From: Paenibacillus sp. FSL R7-0273
Lineage (GTDB): Bacteria > Bacillota > Bacilli > Paenibacillales > Paenibacillaceae
Assembly (NCBI RefSeq): GCF_000758625.1
Contig: NZ_CP009283.1
Coordinates: 6,962,501-7,026,500 of the forward strand
DNA: 64,000 nt
Reading direction: 5' to 3'
Both the position numbers and the translations under genes were made by a program. The notes beneath the pieces were generated by a model. The model was given only the letters and a program-made list of their open reading frames with translations, was not told the origin of the DNA and did no database searches. Shown piece after piece: positions 8,888-18,249 of the stretch; within the stretch, counting starts at the first letter, position 1; each line of letters opens with the position of its first letter.

Positions 8888-8985
8888 AGTTGTTCCCTCC
8901 CTGTCATATGTAGTCCGGGGATAGCCGCCGGGCCTGCACTGCATATTCCTTCCTGTCTGTCCGGCAGAGGCAGAGGCGGCAGCGG

Positions 8986-10377
8986 TTATACCGCAGAACC
9001 GACCACGCTGTCCTGCAGACCGGATAATTGCTTCACTATCGCGTAGGCCGCATCCTTACCCTGCTGGGCTGCCGATACCACCATTGCCTCACCGTTGCCT
9101 GAGCCGAAGACGATATCGCCCGCCGCATAAATCATCGGATCTGAGGTCCGGCCCGTCTTCGGGTCAATGCTGACCACGCCTCGGTCATGCTCCAGGCCGA
9201 GGGATTCAATCAGACCGGTCCGCCGCTTCTGCCCGATTGCTATGACCACAGCATCGACCGGCATTATGAATTCCGAGCCTTCAACAGGCATCGGTGTCAG
9301 CCGCCCGTCCTTGCCCGTCTCCCCGGTCAGCTTCATCTGTACGCATTCAAGCCCGGTTACATTGCCCAGCTCATCGCCGACAATGCGCTTCGGCAGTGTC
9401 AGCCAGCTGAATTCTACGCCCTCCTGCTTGGCGAATTCGTATTCAAAGTCGTAAGCGGTCATCTCGCTGCGGGTGCGGCGGTAGACCATTTTGACATTAG
9501 CTGCCCCGAGCCTCACCGAGCAGGTCGCCGCATCGATCGCAGTGTTGCCTGCGCCAATAACTGCAACGCGCTGTCCCATCAGCTCCAGCGTTGGGATACC
9601 CGTCTTGGTCGTCTCCACCAGTTCAATGGCATCATAGACACCGGACAGCTTCTCCCCTTCAATCCCGAGCGGCGGGACATAGCCCATTCCGGCAGCAAGC
9701 ACAATGGCGTCATATTCACCCCTGAGCTGCTCTGCCGTAACATCAACGCCGATTTTGACCCCGGTACGGATCTCCACACCCAGCTTCTCCACCTGCTCCA
9801 CCTCCCACAGCGATATGGACTGCGGAAGCCGGAAGGAGACGATGCCGTGCGTATTCAGCCCGCCGGCCAGCTGCTTAGCCTCATACACCACTACAGCAAA
9901 GCCTTCACGCGCCAGCTCTCTGGCAGCAGATAAGCCGGCCGGACCGCCGCCGATCACAGCGACCCTTTTACCGTTAGGCACACCGGCCTTGAACAGCTGA
10001 GCACCGCTATTGACGGCCCAGTCCGTAGCATAACGCTGCAGCAGCCCGATCTGTATCGGCGCCGAGGCATCATTCAGCACGCAGGCCCCCTCACAGAGCT
10101 CTTCAGTCGGACAAACCCGCGCACAGCTGGCACCTACCGGATTAGACTCCATAATGGTCATAGCTGAGCCCTTGAGATTGTCAGTGGCAATCCGCTTGAT
10201 AAAAGAAGGAATATTAATACCGGTAGGGCAGGCCTTGATGCAGGGCGCATCATAACAATAGAGACAGCGGTTAGACTCTTCGACCGCACCCTTGCGGCTG
10301 AGTCCCGGCTCCGCCTCGGCGAAATTGCGCATGAACATATCAGGTGTAAATGCAGTTAACGGAGAAGTGTGCTCCAT
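8986..10377 (-). CDS. preT: NAD-dependent dihydropyrimidine dehydrogenase, subunit PreT
   Basis: 463 residues. It is the glutamate-synthase-small-subunit-like flavoprotein of the PreTA complex. The N-terminal Fe-S domain has CLYCYDAPCIKACP and CARVCPTEELCEGAC. Two dinucleotide-binding folds follow, VAVIGGGPAGLSAA for FAD and VAVIGAGNTAIDAA for NAD(P)H, and a C-terminal AAGDIVFGSGNGEAMVVSAA FAD motif. The start has GGGAGGGAT 8 nt upstream. It is first in the preT-preA-hydA-orf79 operon and divergent from pucR, so the 294-bp spacer carries both promoters. The 98-bp gap before preA is the only sizeable one in the operon. Confidence 0.94.
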   Translation of the reverse strand: MEHTSPLTAFTPDMFMRNFAEAEPGLSRKGAVEESNRCLYCYDAPCIKACPTGINIPSFIKRIATDNLKGSAMTIMESNPVGASCARVCPTEELCEGACVLNDASAPIQIGLLQRYATDWAVNSGAQLFKAGVPNGKRVAVIGGGPAGLSAARELAREGFAVVVYEAKQLAGGLNTHGIVSFRLPQSISLWEVEQVEKLGVEIRTGVKIGVDVTAEQLRGEYDAIVLAAGMGYVPPLGIEGEKLSGVYDAIELVETTKTGIPTLELMGQRVAVIGAGNTAIDAATCSVRLGAANVKMVYRRTRSEMTAYDFEYEFAKQEGVEFSWLTLPKRIVGDELGNVTGLECVQMKLTGETGKDGRLTPMPVEGSEFIMPVDAVVIAIGQKRRTGLIESLGLEHDRGVVSIDPKTGRTSDPMIYAAGDIVFGSGNGEAMVVSAAQQGKDAAYAIVKQLSGLQDSVVGSAV

Positions 10378-10471
10378 CAGTTATCCCTCCCTTTGAATAA
10401 TAGCCTTGGTATCCATTGATGTTATATTTATTAACATTATTACGATAATCTCCTTAAAATTCTGCTTACAC

Positions 10472-10609
10472 TTTAGACGAAATGCTGTAAAATATACTTA
10501 AAACCTGATAAAACTGTTCACGCCCATTATATTAGGTCATGTTTCCTGACATATTATATTCAAACTATATCCATTTCGTTTTTTTGTTACATTAGACACA
10601 TTGTCTAAT
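10472..10609. promoter_or_regulatory. Candidate PucR operator sites in the preT-pucR divergent promoter region
   Basis: A perfect palindrome, ATTAGACA-CAT-TGTCTAAT, lies at 10591-10609, and a related half-site, TTTAGACGAAA, at 10472-10482. The same YTAGAC(A/G)AA half-site occurs twice, inverted, upstream of the linked ABC-importer operon (19167-19215). The shared motif at two promoters of one pathway suggests the pathway regulator's operator. It does not match the published Bacillus subtilis PucR box, so assignment to this PucR is inference. Confidence 0.45.
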
Positions 10610-10671
10610 TTCAAAAGTGTATTTTTTACGCCGGAGCCATTAGCAGGATATATAAGCGAGGGGGAAAGCAT

Positions 10672-12360
10672 ATGGATTGGGAACTTGTATTTACTGTCCG
10701 CGACGCGCTGAGACGGCCGCTGTTCGCAGAGGCCGAGATTATCGGCGGAAAAAACGGGCTGAACCGGGCAGTGCGCTGGGTGCATGTACTGGAGAGCGCC
10801 AGCTTCGAGAGTCTGATCCATGGCGAGGAGATGATTCTGACTACAGGCATGGGTGCCAGCGCGGATACCGGCGCAGCCTTGGCCTTTATGCACAATCTGA
10901 TTCACAAAAATGCGGCCTGCCTGTGCATCGAGCTCGGTGCTTACTTCAGCATAATTCCGCAGGAGATGATCGACCTTGCCGGGCGCCACGATTTTCCGCT
11001 GATCGTATTCACCCGCACAGTACGCTTCGTAGACATTACACTCGATCTGCACTCCCTCATTATCAACCGCCACCACCGGATGCTTCAGGAGCTTGAGAGC
11101 ATCTCCCGTGAATTCCACCGGCTAACCCTGACCTCCCAAGGCACCCTGAAGGTGCTGCAGCTGTTATGCAAAAGCACCCGCACCCAAATCGTCTACATGC
11201 AGCTGCAGGGCAAGCCTTTGTTCTTCCCTGCACTTCCCCCGGATGAGCAGCTCCCGCTGCTGGGCTTCTTCGAATCGCTGGGAGAGGAGCTTGAGGGCGT
11301 ACAGCCGGACGCCGCACCTTATACCCGTGAATTCGGACACCGGATGATTGCCTTGAAGCCGGTAGGCGCGCTCGACCAGACCTGGGCATATATCATGATG
11401 GTCAGCAATCACAAGCCGCAGGAATTTGACTGCCTGCTGCTTGATTCCGCTTCCCTTTCAATCGCCCAGGAGCTGCTGCGCACCCGGTATATGGAGGAAC
11501 GCAAGCTGTTCTCTGAGAATCTGTGGGTCGATGAGCTGATCAGCGGACGCATAGAGGATGATAACCGGCTCAAAGGCCTGGTCGGGCCGGACTTCAATGT
11601 CGTGAACGAGCTGAGCTACCGGGTCTGCCTGATCGAAATCGAGAACCCGCGCGATGTCAAATGGAACAGCTCGGAGAACGACTGGGAATCCATCACCTTC
11701 CACCTTTCGCTTATCATCAGATCCCTCTTCGAGAAATACTCCCTGCGGCCGCTGATCACCCTCAAGAACAACCGCCTTACTGTAATCGCACTCGACATCC
11801 AGTCCAGACTCCCCGGCAAGCTGCGGCTGCAGCAGGCGCTTGACGCACTGCAGCATATCCGGGCCGACGAAAAGCTGAAGGACCTGCAGCTCGTCACCGG
11901 AGTCAGCAAGTCCCATAAAGGCCTGAAGCAGGCGTATGCCGGCTATCAGGAAGCCGTACAATCACTGTCCCTTTACTCTTGTTATCAGAAGCCTGTGCTG
12001 TTCTATGAGGAACTGGGCGTATTCCAGCTCCTCCTCAACCTCAATGACGGCAAAACCTTGGAGAACTTTATCCGCAGCTATCTGGGCCCCCTGATTGACC
12101 ATGACCAGTCCAAGGGCAGCGAGCTTATGCTGACCCTGCGCGTATTCCTCGACCATGACGGGTCCAAGCAGATTGCCGCCCGCAATCTGTTCATTGTCAG
12201 ACAATCGCTATACTACCGGCTGGACAAAATCACCGAGCTGCTGGGCGAGGACTTCATGCTGCCCGAGAACCGCATCTCCATACAGGTTGCCTTGCGTGCC
12301 TACCAGCTGCTGTATCCGGAGAAGCTTACGCTCCCCAGCCCCCGTTCAGCACAGCTGTGA
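10672..12360 (+). CDS. PucR-family transcriptional regulator of pyrimidine degradation
   Basis: 562 residues. The N-terminal PucR sensory domain begins FTVRDALRRPLFAEAEIIGG with VRWVHVLESASF and EMILTTGMG; a GGDEF-like degenerate central region follows. A C-terminal PucR-type HTH (LMLTLRVFLDHDGSKQIAARNLFIVRQSLYYRLDKI) binds DNA. Family members sense purine or pyrimidine breakdown intermediates or amino acids. Placement between the preTA-hydA operon (divergent) and the importer/aminotransferase operon (convergent) makes it the likely regulator of both. The ribosome-binding site is GAGGGGGA. Its last 35 bp overlap the 3' end of the oppositely oriented aminotransferase gene. Confidence 0.93.
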   Translation: MDWELVFTVRDALRRPLFAEAEIIGGKNGLNRAVRWVHVLESASFESLIHGEEMILTTGMGASADTGAALAFMHNLIHKNAACLCIELGAYFSIIPQEMIDLAGRHDFPLIVFTRTVRFVDITLDLHSLIINRHHRMLQELESISREFHRLTLTSQGTLKVLQLLCKSTRTQIVYMQLQGKPLFFPALPPDEQLPLLGFFESLGEELEGVQPDAAPYTREFGHRMIALKPVGALDQTWAYIMMVSNHKPQEFDCLLLDSASLSIAQELLRTRYMEERKLFSENLWVDELISGRIEDDNRLKGLVGPDFNVVNELSYRVCLIEIENPRDVKWNSSENDWESITFHLSLIIRSLFEKYSLRPLITLKNNRLTVIALDIQSRLPGKLRLQQALDALQHIRADEKLKDLQLVTGVSKSHKGLKQAYAGYQEAVQSLSLYSCYQKPVLFYEELGVFQLLLNLNDGKTLENFIRSYLGPLIDHDQSKGSELMLTLRVFLDHDGSKQIAARNLFIVRQSLYYRLDKITELLGEDFMLPENRISIQVALRAYQLLYPEKLTLPSPRSAQL

Positions 12361-13693
12361 CCGTATCAATAATGAACTGTATATCTTCATCTGTGGAGGA
12401 AAGCGGCGGCGCCAGGGTCAGTACATTATTGAAGCCGGCTACGGTATCTCCGTTCTTGCCGATTATAAGACCTTTAGCCTTGCATTCAGCAATAATGCCT
12501 TTGACAATATCCAGATCAGCAGGCTGTTTGCTGCTCTTATCCGCAACCAGCTCAATGCCGGCTATCAGCCCGAAGCTGCGGATATCCCCGACCAGCCTGT
12601 GCCCGAGCAGACCGGACAATCCGCTGTGCAGCCTCTGGCCCAGAATAGCGGCACGCTCCACCAGCTGCTCCTGCTCCAGAACCTCAAGATTACGGAGGGC
12701 CAGTGCACAGGCCGCCGGGTTGCCGCCGAAGGTATTCACATGGCGGAAATGACCATAGCCGTCACTGTTATCCTTGAAGGCTTCATAGATATCCTTGCGT
12801 ACCGCAGTTGCTGACAGCGGCAGATAAGCACTGGTCAGCCCTTTGGCCATAGTGACGATGTCCGGCTTAATTCCGAAATTCTGATGGCCGAATTTACGTC
12901 CGGAGCGCCCGAAGCCGCAGATGACCTCATCCATTATCAGCAGCACGCCATATTTGCGGCAGATCTCCTGCACCCGGTCCAGATAGCTCTGTTCCGGCAC
13001 AATGACGCCGCCGCCGGTAATAACCGGCTCCATGATTACTGCAGCAACCGTCTCTGCCCCCTCCCACACAATCGTGTCCTCAATGGCCTGGGCACACTGC
13101 AGATTGAACGCCTCCACAGACATGCCTGCGGGGCGGCGGTAGCTGTCCGGCGGAGCCACATGCAGGAAGCCGGCAGCGAGCGGCTCATATTTGTATTTGC
13201 GCTGCGCCTGCCCTGTTGCCGACAGCGCTCCGAGCGAGCTGCCGTGGTAGCCGCGGTAACGGGCAATGAATTTGCTCCGGTAATGCTGCCCGGTCTGCTG
13301 GTGGTATTGGCGGACGATTTTGAAGGCTGCTTCATTCGCTTCCGAGCCGCTGTTGGAGAAGAAGATCACATAGTAGCCTTCCAGCCACTCATTCAGCTTC
13401 TCGGCAAGCGCAACCGCCGGCATATGGCTCTGGGTGAGCGGAAAATAAGGCAGGCTGAGCAGCTGATTATAGGCAGCCTCGGCCAGTTCCTTACGGCCGT
13501 ATCCGACATTTACGCACCATAGCCCGGACATGCCGTCCAGATATTTATTCCCGTCTATATCAGTAACCCACGACCCGCTGGCCGAAGCCGCAATCATCGG
13601 GGGACTCTGTTCACTGTAGGGTGTAATGTTATGCCATAAATAACGCTGATCCTTCTTGAGGATCGCTTCGCTCTCTTTACCCAGGCTCTGCAT
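12326..13693 (-). CDS. Class III (omega) aminotransferase, probably beta-alanine/beta-aminoisobutyrate
   Basis: 455 residues from the ATG at 13693, which is 8 nt from GAGAGGAG; the in-frame GTG at 13702 abuts that site. It is a PLP fold type I enzyme: FFSNSGSEANEAAFK for phosphate contacts, LLIMDEVICGFGRSG with the pyridine-N Asp255, and Schiff-base Lys284 in TMAKGLTSAYLPL. Here it would transaminate beta-alanine (from uracil) or beta-aminoisobutyrate (from thymine) to malonate or methylmalonate semialdehyde. The next enzyme's gene is directly upstream in the same operon. The family cannot be separated from GABA or putrescine aminotransferases by motif; context decides. The 3' end overlaps pucR tail-to-tail by 35 bp. 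Confidence 0.9.
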   Translation of the reverse strand: MQSLGKESEAILKKDQRYLWHNITPYSEQSPPMIAASASGSWVTDIDGNKYLDGMSGLWCVNVGYGRKELAEAAYNQLLSLPYFPLTQSHMPAVALAEKLNEWLEGYYVIFFSNSGSEANEAAFKIVRQYHQQTGQHYRSKFIARYRGYHGSSLGALSATGQAQRKYKYEPLAAGFLHVAPPDSYRRPAGMSVEAFNLQCAQAIEDTIVWEGAETVAAVIMEPVITGGGVIVPEQSYLDRVQEICRKYGVLLIMDEVICGFGRSGRKFGHQNFGIKPDIVTMAKGLTSAYLPLSATAVRKDIYEAFKDNSDGYGHFRHVNTFGGNPAACALALRNLEVLEQEQLVERAAILGQRLHSGLSGLLGHRLVGDIRSFGLIAGIELVADKSSKQPADLDIVKGIIAECKAKGLIIGKNGDTVAGFNNVLTLAPPLSSTDEDIQFIIDTVTAVLNGGWGA

Positions 13694-13732
13694 GACAGGC
13701 ACTCCTCTCCAAATCCTGTTTTTGATTGAACG

Positions 13733-15196
13733 CTAATAACGTGCAGTAATCATTTTCTTGCGTGTGTAGAACTCCACGCCGTCACGCCCGTTGGCATGCA
13801 AATCACCGTAGAAGGATTTCTTGTAGCCGGAAAAAGGGAAAAAGGCCATCGGTGCTGGCACTCCGAGATTAACCCCAAGCATTCCCGCGTCAATCTCTTC
13901 CCGGAACTCACGGACCGCCCTGGCACTGTCCGTATAGAGGCAGGCGCCGTTGGCAAACGGCGAGCGGTTCGTGATCTCTATCGCTTCTGCGAGATCCCTG
14001 ACGCGCACAACGCACAGCAGCGGAGCAAAAATCTCATCCTGCCAGATGGTCATCCCCGGCTGCACATGGTCAAAGATCGTCGGCCCCAGGAAATAGCCTG
14101 CACCTGCTGCTGCGCTATCCTTCCGGCCGTCGCGTACCAGCATAGCCTGCTCACTGATGCCGGTTTCGATATAGCGGATCGTCCGCTCCTTATTCGCCTC
14201 ACGGATGACCGGACCAAGGAACACGCCCTCTTCCCTGCCGTCCCCGATTTTCAGGCTGTCAGCAGCCTGAAGCAGGCGGCTGACCAGCTCATCGGCGACG
14301 GCTTCATGCACAACCACAACAGAGCAGGCCATACAGCGTTCACCTGCTGAGCCGAAGGCAGCCGCAGTAATATTCTTCACAGCATTGTCCAGGTCGGCAT
14401 CCGGCAGCACAATCGAGTGATTCTTGGCACCTGCAAGCGCCTGCACACGCTTGCCATAAGCCGTCCCCTGCTTATAGACATATTCCGCCACCGGCTGTGA
14501 GCCGACAAAGGACACCGCCTTTACCTCCTCATGCATAAGCAGGCCGTTCACCACTTCATGCGCACCGTGAACCACATTCAGCACGCCCGGCGGGAACCCC
14601 GCTTCGGCGAACAGCTCCGCCAGCCGGTTAACCAGCAGCGGCGTCCGCTCCGACGGCTTCAGAACAAAGGTGTTGCCGCAGGCAACCGCCAGCGGGAACA
14701 TCCAGCAGGGCACCATCATCGGAAAGTTAAACGGGGCGATGCCGCCGACCACCCCTAAGGGATAGCGGTACATTCCGGATTCAATTCCGGATGCAATGTC
14801 CGGCAGCTGGCTGCCCATCATCAGCGTAGGAGCTCCTGAGGCGAACTCCACGCATTCAATGCCGCGCTGCACCTCACCCAGCGCCTCTTCCCTGTTCTTG
14901 CCGTTCTCCAGCGTAATCAGCTCCGCCAGCTCATCCCGGTGCTGCTGCAGCAGCTGCTGGTACTGGAAGAAATAGCGGGCCCTCCGGGGGACAGCTATCC
15001 TCTTCCATGATTTATACGCTTCTGCCGCTGCCTGCACCGCAGCATCCACCTCTTCCCTGCTTGATAGCGGGACATATGCGATCACCTCGCCGGTAGCAGG
15101 ATTAAACACCTCCTCTTCCTTCCCGGAGGCTGATACCGTCCATATCCCGTTCACATAGTTCCTGACCTTCTCCGCCTGCCTCAATACCAGAGACAT
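13733..15196 (-). CDS. mmsA: CoA-acylating (methyl)malonate-semialdehyde dehydrogenase
   Basis: 487 residues, the usual length. It is an ALDH-superfamily enzyme converting malonate or methylmalonate semialdehyde, NAD+ and CoA to acetyl- or propionyl-CoA plus CO2. Visible features: [16 protein letters not shown] and KPSERTP (NAD site), the subfamily signature LAGAKNH (256-260) in place of the usual LELGGK Glu, catalytic Cys288 in [10 protein letters not shown], and EIFAPLL. The subfamily lacks the general-base Glu because CoA, not water, attacks the acyl-enzyme, which fits here. Ribosome-binding site AAAGGAGAGGTGAG. With the aminotransferase it completes beta-alanine catabolism. The inositol-pathway orthologue iolA has the same chemistry. 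Confidence 0.94.
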   Translation of the reverse strand: MSLVLRQAEKVRNYVNGIWTVSASGKEEEVFNPATGEVIAYVPLSSREEVDAAVQAAAEAYKSWKRIAVPRRARYFFQYQQLLQQHRDELAELITLENGKNREEALGEVQRGIECVEFASGAPTLMMGSQLPDIASGIESGMYRYPLGVVGGIAPFNFPMMVPCWMFPLAVACGNTFVLKPSERTPLLVNRLAELFAEAGFPPGVLNVVHGAHEVVNGLLMHEEVKAVSFVGSQPVAEYVYKQGTAYGKRVQALAGAKNHSIVLPDADLDNAVKNITAAAFGSAGERCMACSVVVVHEAVADELVSRLLQAADSLKIGDGREEGVFLGPVIREANKERTIRYIETGISEQAMLVRDGRKDSAAAGAGYFLGPTIFDHVQPGMTIWQDEIFAPLLCVVRVRDLAEAIEITNRSPFANGACLYTDSARAVREFREEIDAGMLGVNLGVPAPMAFFPFSGYKKSFYGDLHANGRDGVEFYTRKKMITARY

Positions 15197-15236
15197 CGCC
15201 TCTCACCTCTCCTTTGATCTTATCCCTGATGATAAT

Positions 15237-15263
15237 AGATGACCGCCGGTAAGGCGGTCATCT
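15237..15263 (-). terminator. Intercistronic hairpin between importer and catabolic genes
   Basis: A perfect 11-bp stem (AGATGACCGCC pairing with GGCGGTCATCT, 5-nt loop) lies in the 91-bp gap between the solute-binding-protein gene and mmsA. The following bases on the transcribed strand are only mildly T-rich, so it may act as a partial terminator or 3'-end stabiliser. Such an element would give more binding protein than downstream enzymes. Confidence 0.5.
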
Positions 15264-15287
15264 GCGGGTTATTTATGAGCGGAAGCC

Positions 15288-16397
15288 TTACTGCGCTGCC
15301 ATTTCAACAATTTCGTTCGTATAGGCTGCACTTACATCGGCAGCCTCTTTGATTACCCCGAACTTGAGGGCAATATCTGCCGTCTGCTGGAAGGCCGCAG
15401 CATCGGTATACCCCAGCCTGGCAATATCAAAGCCCTCCGGCTGAATCAGCTTGGCGACCTCAGTCATCATCGTCAGCTGATGCTCACGGGTTGTACTGCC
15501 TTCCTCAGCCAGCTTCATAACACTGTCTACGGCAGCCTCCGGATCAGCAATCGCATCCTTCCAGCCCTTCAGCGAGGCGCGGACGAACTTGGCTGCCGTC
15601 TCCTTGTTGTCCTCCAGCCATTCTGAATTGGCAAAGAGGTTGTCTTCAAGCATGGCCACCCCTTCGTTGTTCATATCGATGACATTCAGCTCCTCGGCCT
15701 TAATGCCTGACTCCAGCACAACCTGATATTCGTTGTAGGTCATGGCTGAAGCCGCATCAATTTCACCGCCGAGGAACTGGTCCATCGTAAAGCCCTGCTT
15801 CGTAAAATTCAGATCCTTATTCGAATCCAGCCCGTATTTGTCAAACAGCGCCAGCAGCTCGAACTCATTGCCGCCCATCCAGTTCCCGACCTTTTTGCCC
15901 TTCAGGTCTGCCGGGCCGTTAATACCCGCATCCTTCTTCGACACCAGCACCAGCCCGCTCTTCTGATAGATCTGCGCAATCTGCACAAGCGGCATTTCCT
16001 GCTCCTGGCTGGTCAGCAGACTTGCTACCCAGTCCACACCAATGTCTGCCGAACCCCCGGCCACCTGCTGTTCAGGTACAATATCCGGCCCGCCCGGCAA
16101 AATTTCAACATTCAGCCCCTCTTCAGCATAGTACCCCTTATCCTGCGCCAGAAAATAACCGGCAAACTGTGCCTGGGGCACCCATTTCAGTTGCAGCTTA
16201 ACTGTCACCGGTTCTGCCGCCGGCGCGGCCGGCGCTCCCGCTTCCGGAGATGCAGAGGCCTCCGCCGCTCCATTTGCTCCTGCCGCCGGCGCGTTCGTAT
16301 TGTTGCCGCCTCCGCAGCCTGCCAGCAGAGAGAGGATCATGATCATTGAAGCCAGCAGCAGTCCGCCGCGAAACCTACCCTTTTTCCCGTTCTTCAC
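15288..16397 (-). CDS. ABC importer solute-binding lipoprotein, NMT1/THI5-like
   Basis: 369 residues from the GTG at 16397, 6 nt from GGGGGAG; the upstream in-frame TTG at 16403 touches that site. The signal peptide ends in lipobox LLAGC, then a low-complexity Gly/Ala/Pro tether (to about residue 60), so it is lipid-anchored on the outer face of the membrane. The mature domain has KLQLKWVPQAQFAGYFLAQDKGYY and ADIGVDWVASLLTSQ, as in NMT1/SsuA-like proteins that bind hydroxymethylpyrimidine precursors, sulfonates or similar small molecules. Here the cargo is probably a pyrimidine base, dihydropyrimidine or hydantoin; this is inferred from context only. Confidence 0.88.
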   Translation of the reverse strand: MKNGKKGRFRGGLLLASMIMILSLLAGCGGGNNTNAPAAGANGAAEASASPEAGAPAAPAAEPVTVKLQLKWVPQAQFAGYFLAQDKGYYAEEGLNVEILPGGPDIVPEQQVAGGSADIGVDWVASLLTSQEQEMPLVQIAQIYQKSGLVLVSKKDAGINGPADLKGKKVGNWMGGNEFELLALFDKYGLDSNKDLNFTKQGFTMDQFLGGEIDAASAMTYNEYQVVLESGIKAEELNVIDMNNEGVAMLEDNLFANSEWLEDNKETAAKFVRASLKGWKDAIADPEAAVDSVMKLAEEGSTTREHQLTMMTEVAKLIQPEGFDIARLGYTDAAAFQQTADIALKFGVIKEAADVSAAYTNEIVEMAAQ

Positions 16398-16538
16398 ACG
16401 CAACTCCCCCTACCCATTTGAGTTTGTAGTACCACACAGCACAGGATGGTTACTATCTTGGTGCTTATATGCATACGGTCCGCGTGCAGATTCTCTGTCT
16501 CCCTTACGCGGATTCCGGATGTAACAGCTTGAAGGACG

Positions 16539-17438
16539 CTATGAACGCTGGGAAGGATGCCATTTGATAAACACCTTTTCCAGCCGTTCCACAGCCAGAT
16601 AGAAGATAACACCGGCAACAGCCGCCAGCACAATACACGACCACCCCAGCGGCATCTTGGCCACCTTGATGGAATTGGAGAGCAGATAACCCAGCCCCCG
16701 CGAGGAAAAGAAAAATTCGCCGACAATAGCTCCAATCATACTTGCGGTCGCATTGATCTTGAGCGCCGTGAATACATACGGCAGGCTGTTCTTAATCCGC
16801 AAATGCCGGAATACCGCAGGCTTGCCGGCCGCATAGGAATGCATCAGATCCAGCGCCAGCGGATCTACCGCCGACATCCCCTTGTAGGCATTGATTGCCA
16901 TTGCCGCCATTGTGGTTGCGGTAACGATAGCCGCCCGCGAGCCGATGCCGTCGCCGAACCACAGGTTCATAATCGGCGCCAGTGCCACAATCGGCACTGC
17001 ATTAAGCGCCGCCACCAGGGTCAAGCTGCCGCCGCCCCAGCGCGGCCAGGCGGTTGCCGCCAGCGCAATCAGAAAGCCGCAGGCTGAGCCGATCAGCATA
17101 CCCAGCACCGCCTCAGTCAGGGTATAGCCGGTGTAGGACAGCAGCAGGCTGTAATTCTCACGCATCGCCTCCCAGATCGCCGACGGGAGCGGGAGCTGGT
17201 ATTTTTTCAGATCAAACAGTTTATGAAACATCTCAAGCTCCCACAGGAGCAGGAAGATTACACCCGCGGCCAGCGGTAAAATCACTCCGGGATTAAGCCA
17301 TTTGAACAAATACCGCCGCCCTCTTTGCTTCTTAGAAGCTAAATACTCATTTTCTTTCGTTGTTATAAGAGATGAAGCCGGACTGTCTCCTCCTGCAGCA
17401 GCCAGATACGAGGGCTCCTGCACTGAACTGCTCCTCAT
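16539..17438 (-). CDS. ABC importer permease (SsuC/TauC-like), second copy
   Basis: 299 residues. A 45-residue hydrophilic N-terminal tail is followed by about six membrane segments. The cytoplasmic coupling loop has HSYAAGKPAVFRHLRIKNSLPY, the EAA-type motif that docks on the ATPase. The start at 17438 shares one base with the preceding stop (TGATG), so translation is coupled to the first permease gene. The two permeases are different sequences and presumably form a heterodimer. A 141-bp gap separates it from the binding-protein gene. Confidence 0.9.
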   Translation of the reverse strand: MRSSSVQEPSYLAAAGGDSPASSLITTKENEYLASKKQRGRRYLFKWLNPGVILPLAAGVIFLLLWELEMFHKLFDLKKYQLPLPSAIWEAMRENYSLLLSYTGYTLTEAVLGMLIGSACGFLIALAATAWPRWGGGSLTLVAALNAVPIVALAPIMNLWFGDGIGSRAAIVTATTMAAMAINAYKGMSAVDPLALDLMHSYAAGKPAVFRHLRIKNSLPYVFTALKINATASMIGAIVGEFFFSSRGLGYLLSNSIKVAKMPLGWSCIVLAAVAGVIFYLAVERLEKVFIKWHPSQRS

Positions 17439-18247
17439 CAGCGGTCGCCTCCCTTTGACCGGAATTCAGGCTGCCATGGCGCTATCAGCCGTTCAATGAG
17501 CGTTATCAGCCAGTAGCTGGCGATACCCAGCAGTGCACCGACCACCACTGTGGACCAGAACATGTAAGTGTGGGAGGGCCCGTAATACAGATTGCGCAGC
17601 ATAATGACACCAATACCGTGCTGCGCACCCATCAGCTCGACCAGAATAGCTCCCGTTACGGCGAGCGGGGCGGCGATTTTGAGGCCGCTGAACAATCCCG
17701 GCAGCGCAGCCGGAAGCTTCAGCTTCCAATATACGGCCCAAGGCCGGGCTGCATAGGAATGCATTAGCTCCACCGCCGACAGATCGACACTGCGCAGTCC
17801 GCGCAGCATGTTCAGCGCAACCGGAAAAAAGGTGATATACCCGGAGATAATAACGCGCGACACCTGTTCATCGCGGACGATTCCGTAGATAATCGGGGCA
17901 AGGCCCAGAATCGGGATCATCTGCGAAGCAACCGCGTAGGGAAAGGCGAGCCGCTCGATCGTCCTGGACAGGCTCATCAGCACAGCCAGCAGCACGCCGG
18001 CGGCGGCACCAATCAGAAAGCCTATGCCCGCATTGCCGAAGGTTGCTCCGCCCTCCTTCAGCAGCGTTCCGCTATATTTCCATAAGGTTGCTGCCACTTC
18101 ATGGACATAGGGCAGCTTCGACTGGGCCAGCGGCGTCTGCACCACATGCAGCAGCAGCCAGGAGACCGCCTCCCAGACCGCCAGCAGGCCGCAGATCCAT
18201 ACAAGCAGCGGCAGGTGACGGCTGCGCAGCAAGCTGTTCGCCTTCAT
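17438..18247 (-). CDS. ABC importer permease (SsuC/TauC-like), first copy
   Basis: 269 residues with about six membrane segments (first at 13-35). The coupling loop has MHSYAARPWAVYWKLKLPAALPGLF. It lies two bases after the ATPase stop and is joined to the second permease by a one-base stop/start overlap, so it is one operon. It forms the membrane channel of the putative pyrimidine importer with the second permease. Confidence 0.9.
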   Translation of the reverse strand: MKANSLLRSRHLPLLVWICGLLAVWEAVSWLLLHVVQTPLAQSKLPYVHEVAATLWKYSGTLLKEGGATFGNAGIGFLIGAAAGVLLAVLMSLSRTIERLAFPYAVASQMIPILGLAPIIYGIVRDEQVSRVIISGYITFFPVALNMLRGLRSVDLSAVELMHSYAARPWAVYWKLKLPAALPGLFSGLKIAAPLAVTGAILVELMGAQHGIGVIMLRNLYYGPSHTYMFWSTVVVGALLGIASYWLITLIERLIAPWQPEFRSKGGDR

Positions 18248-18249
18248 CC

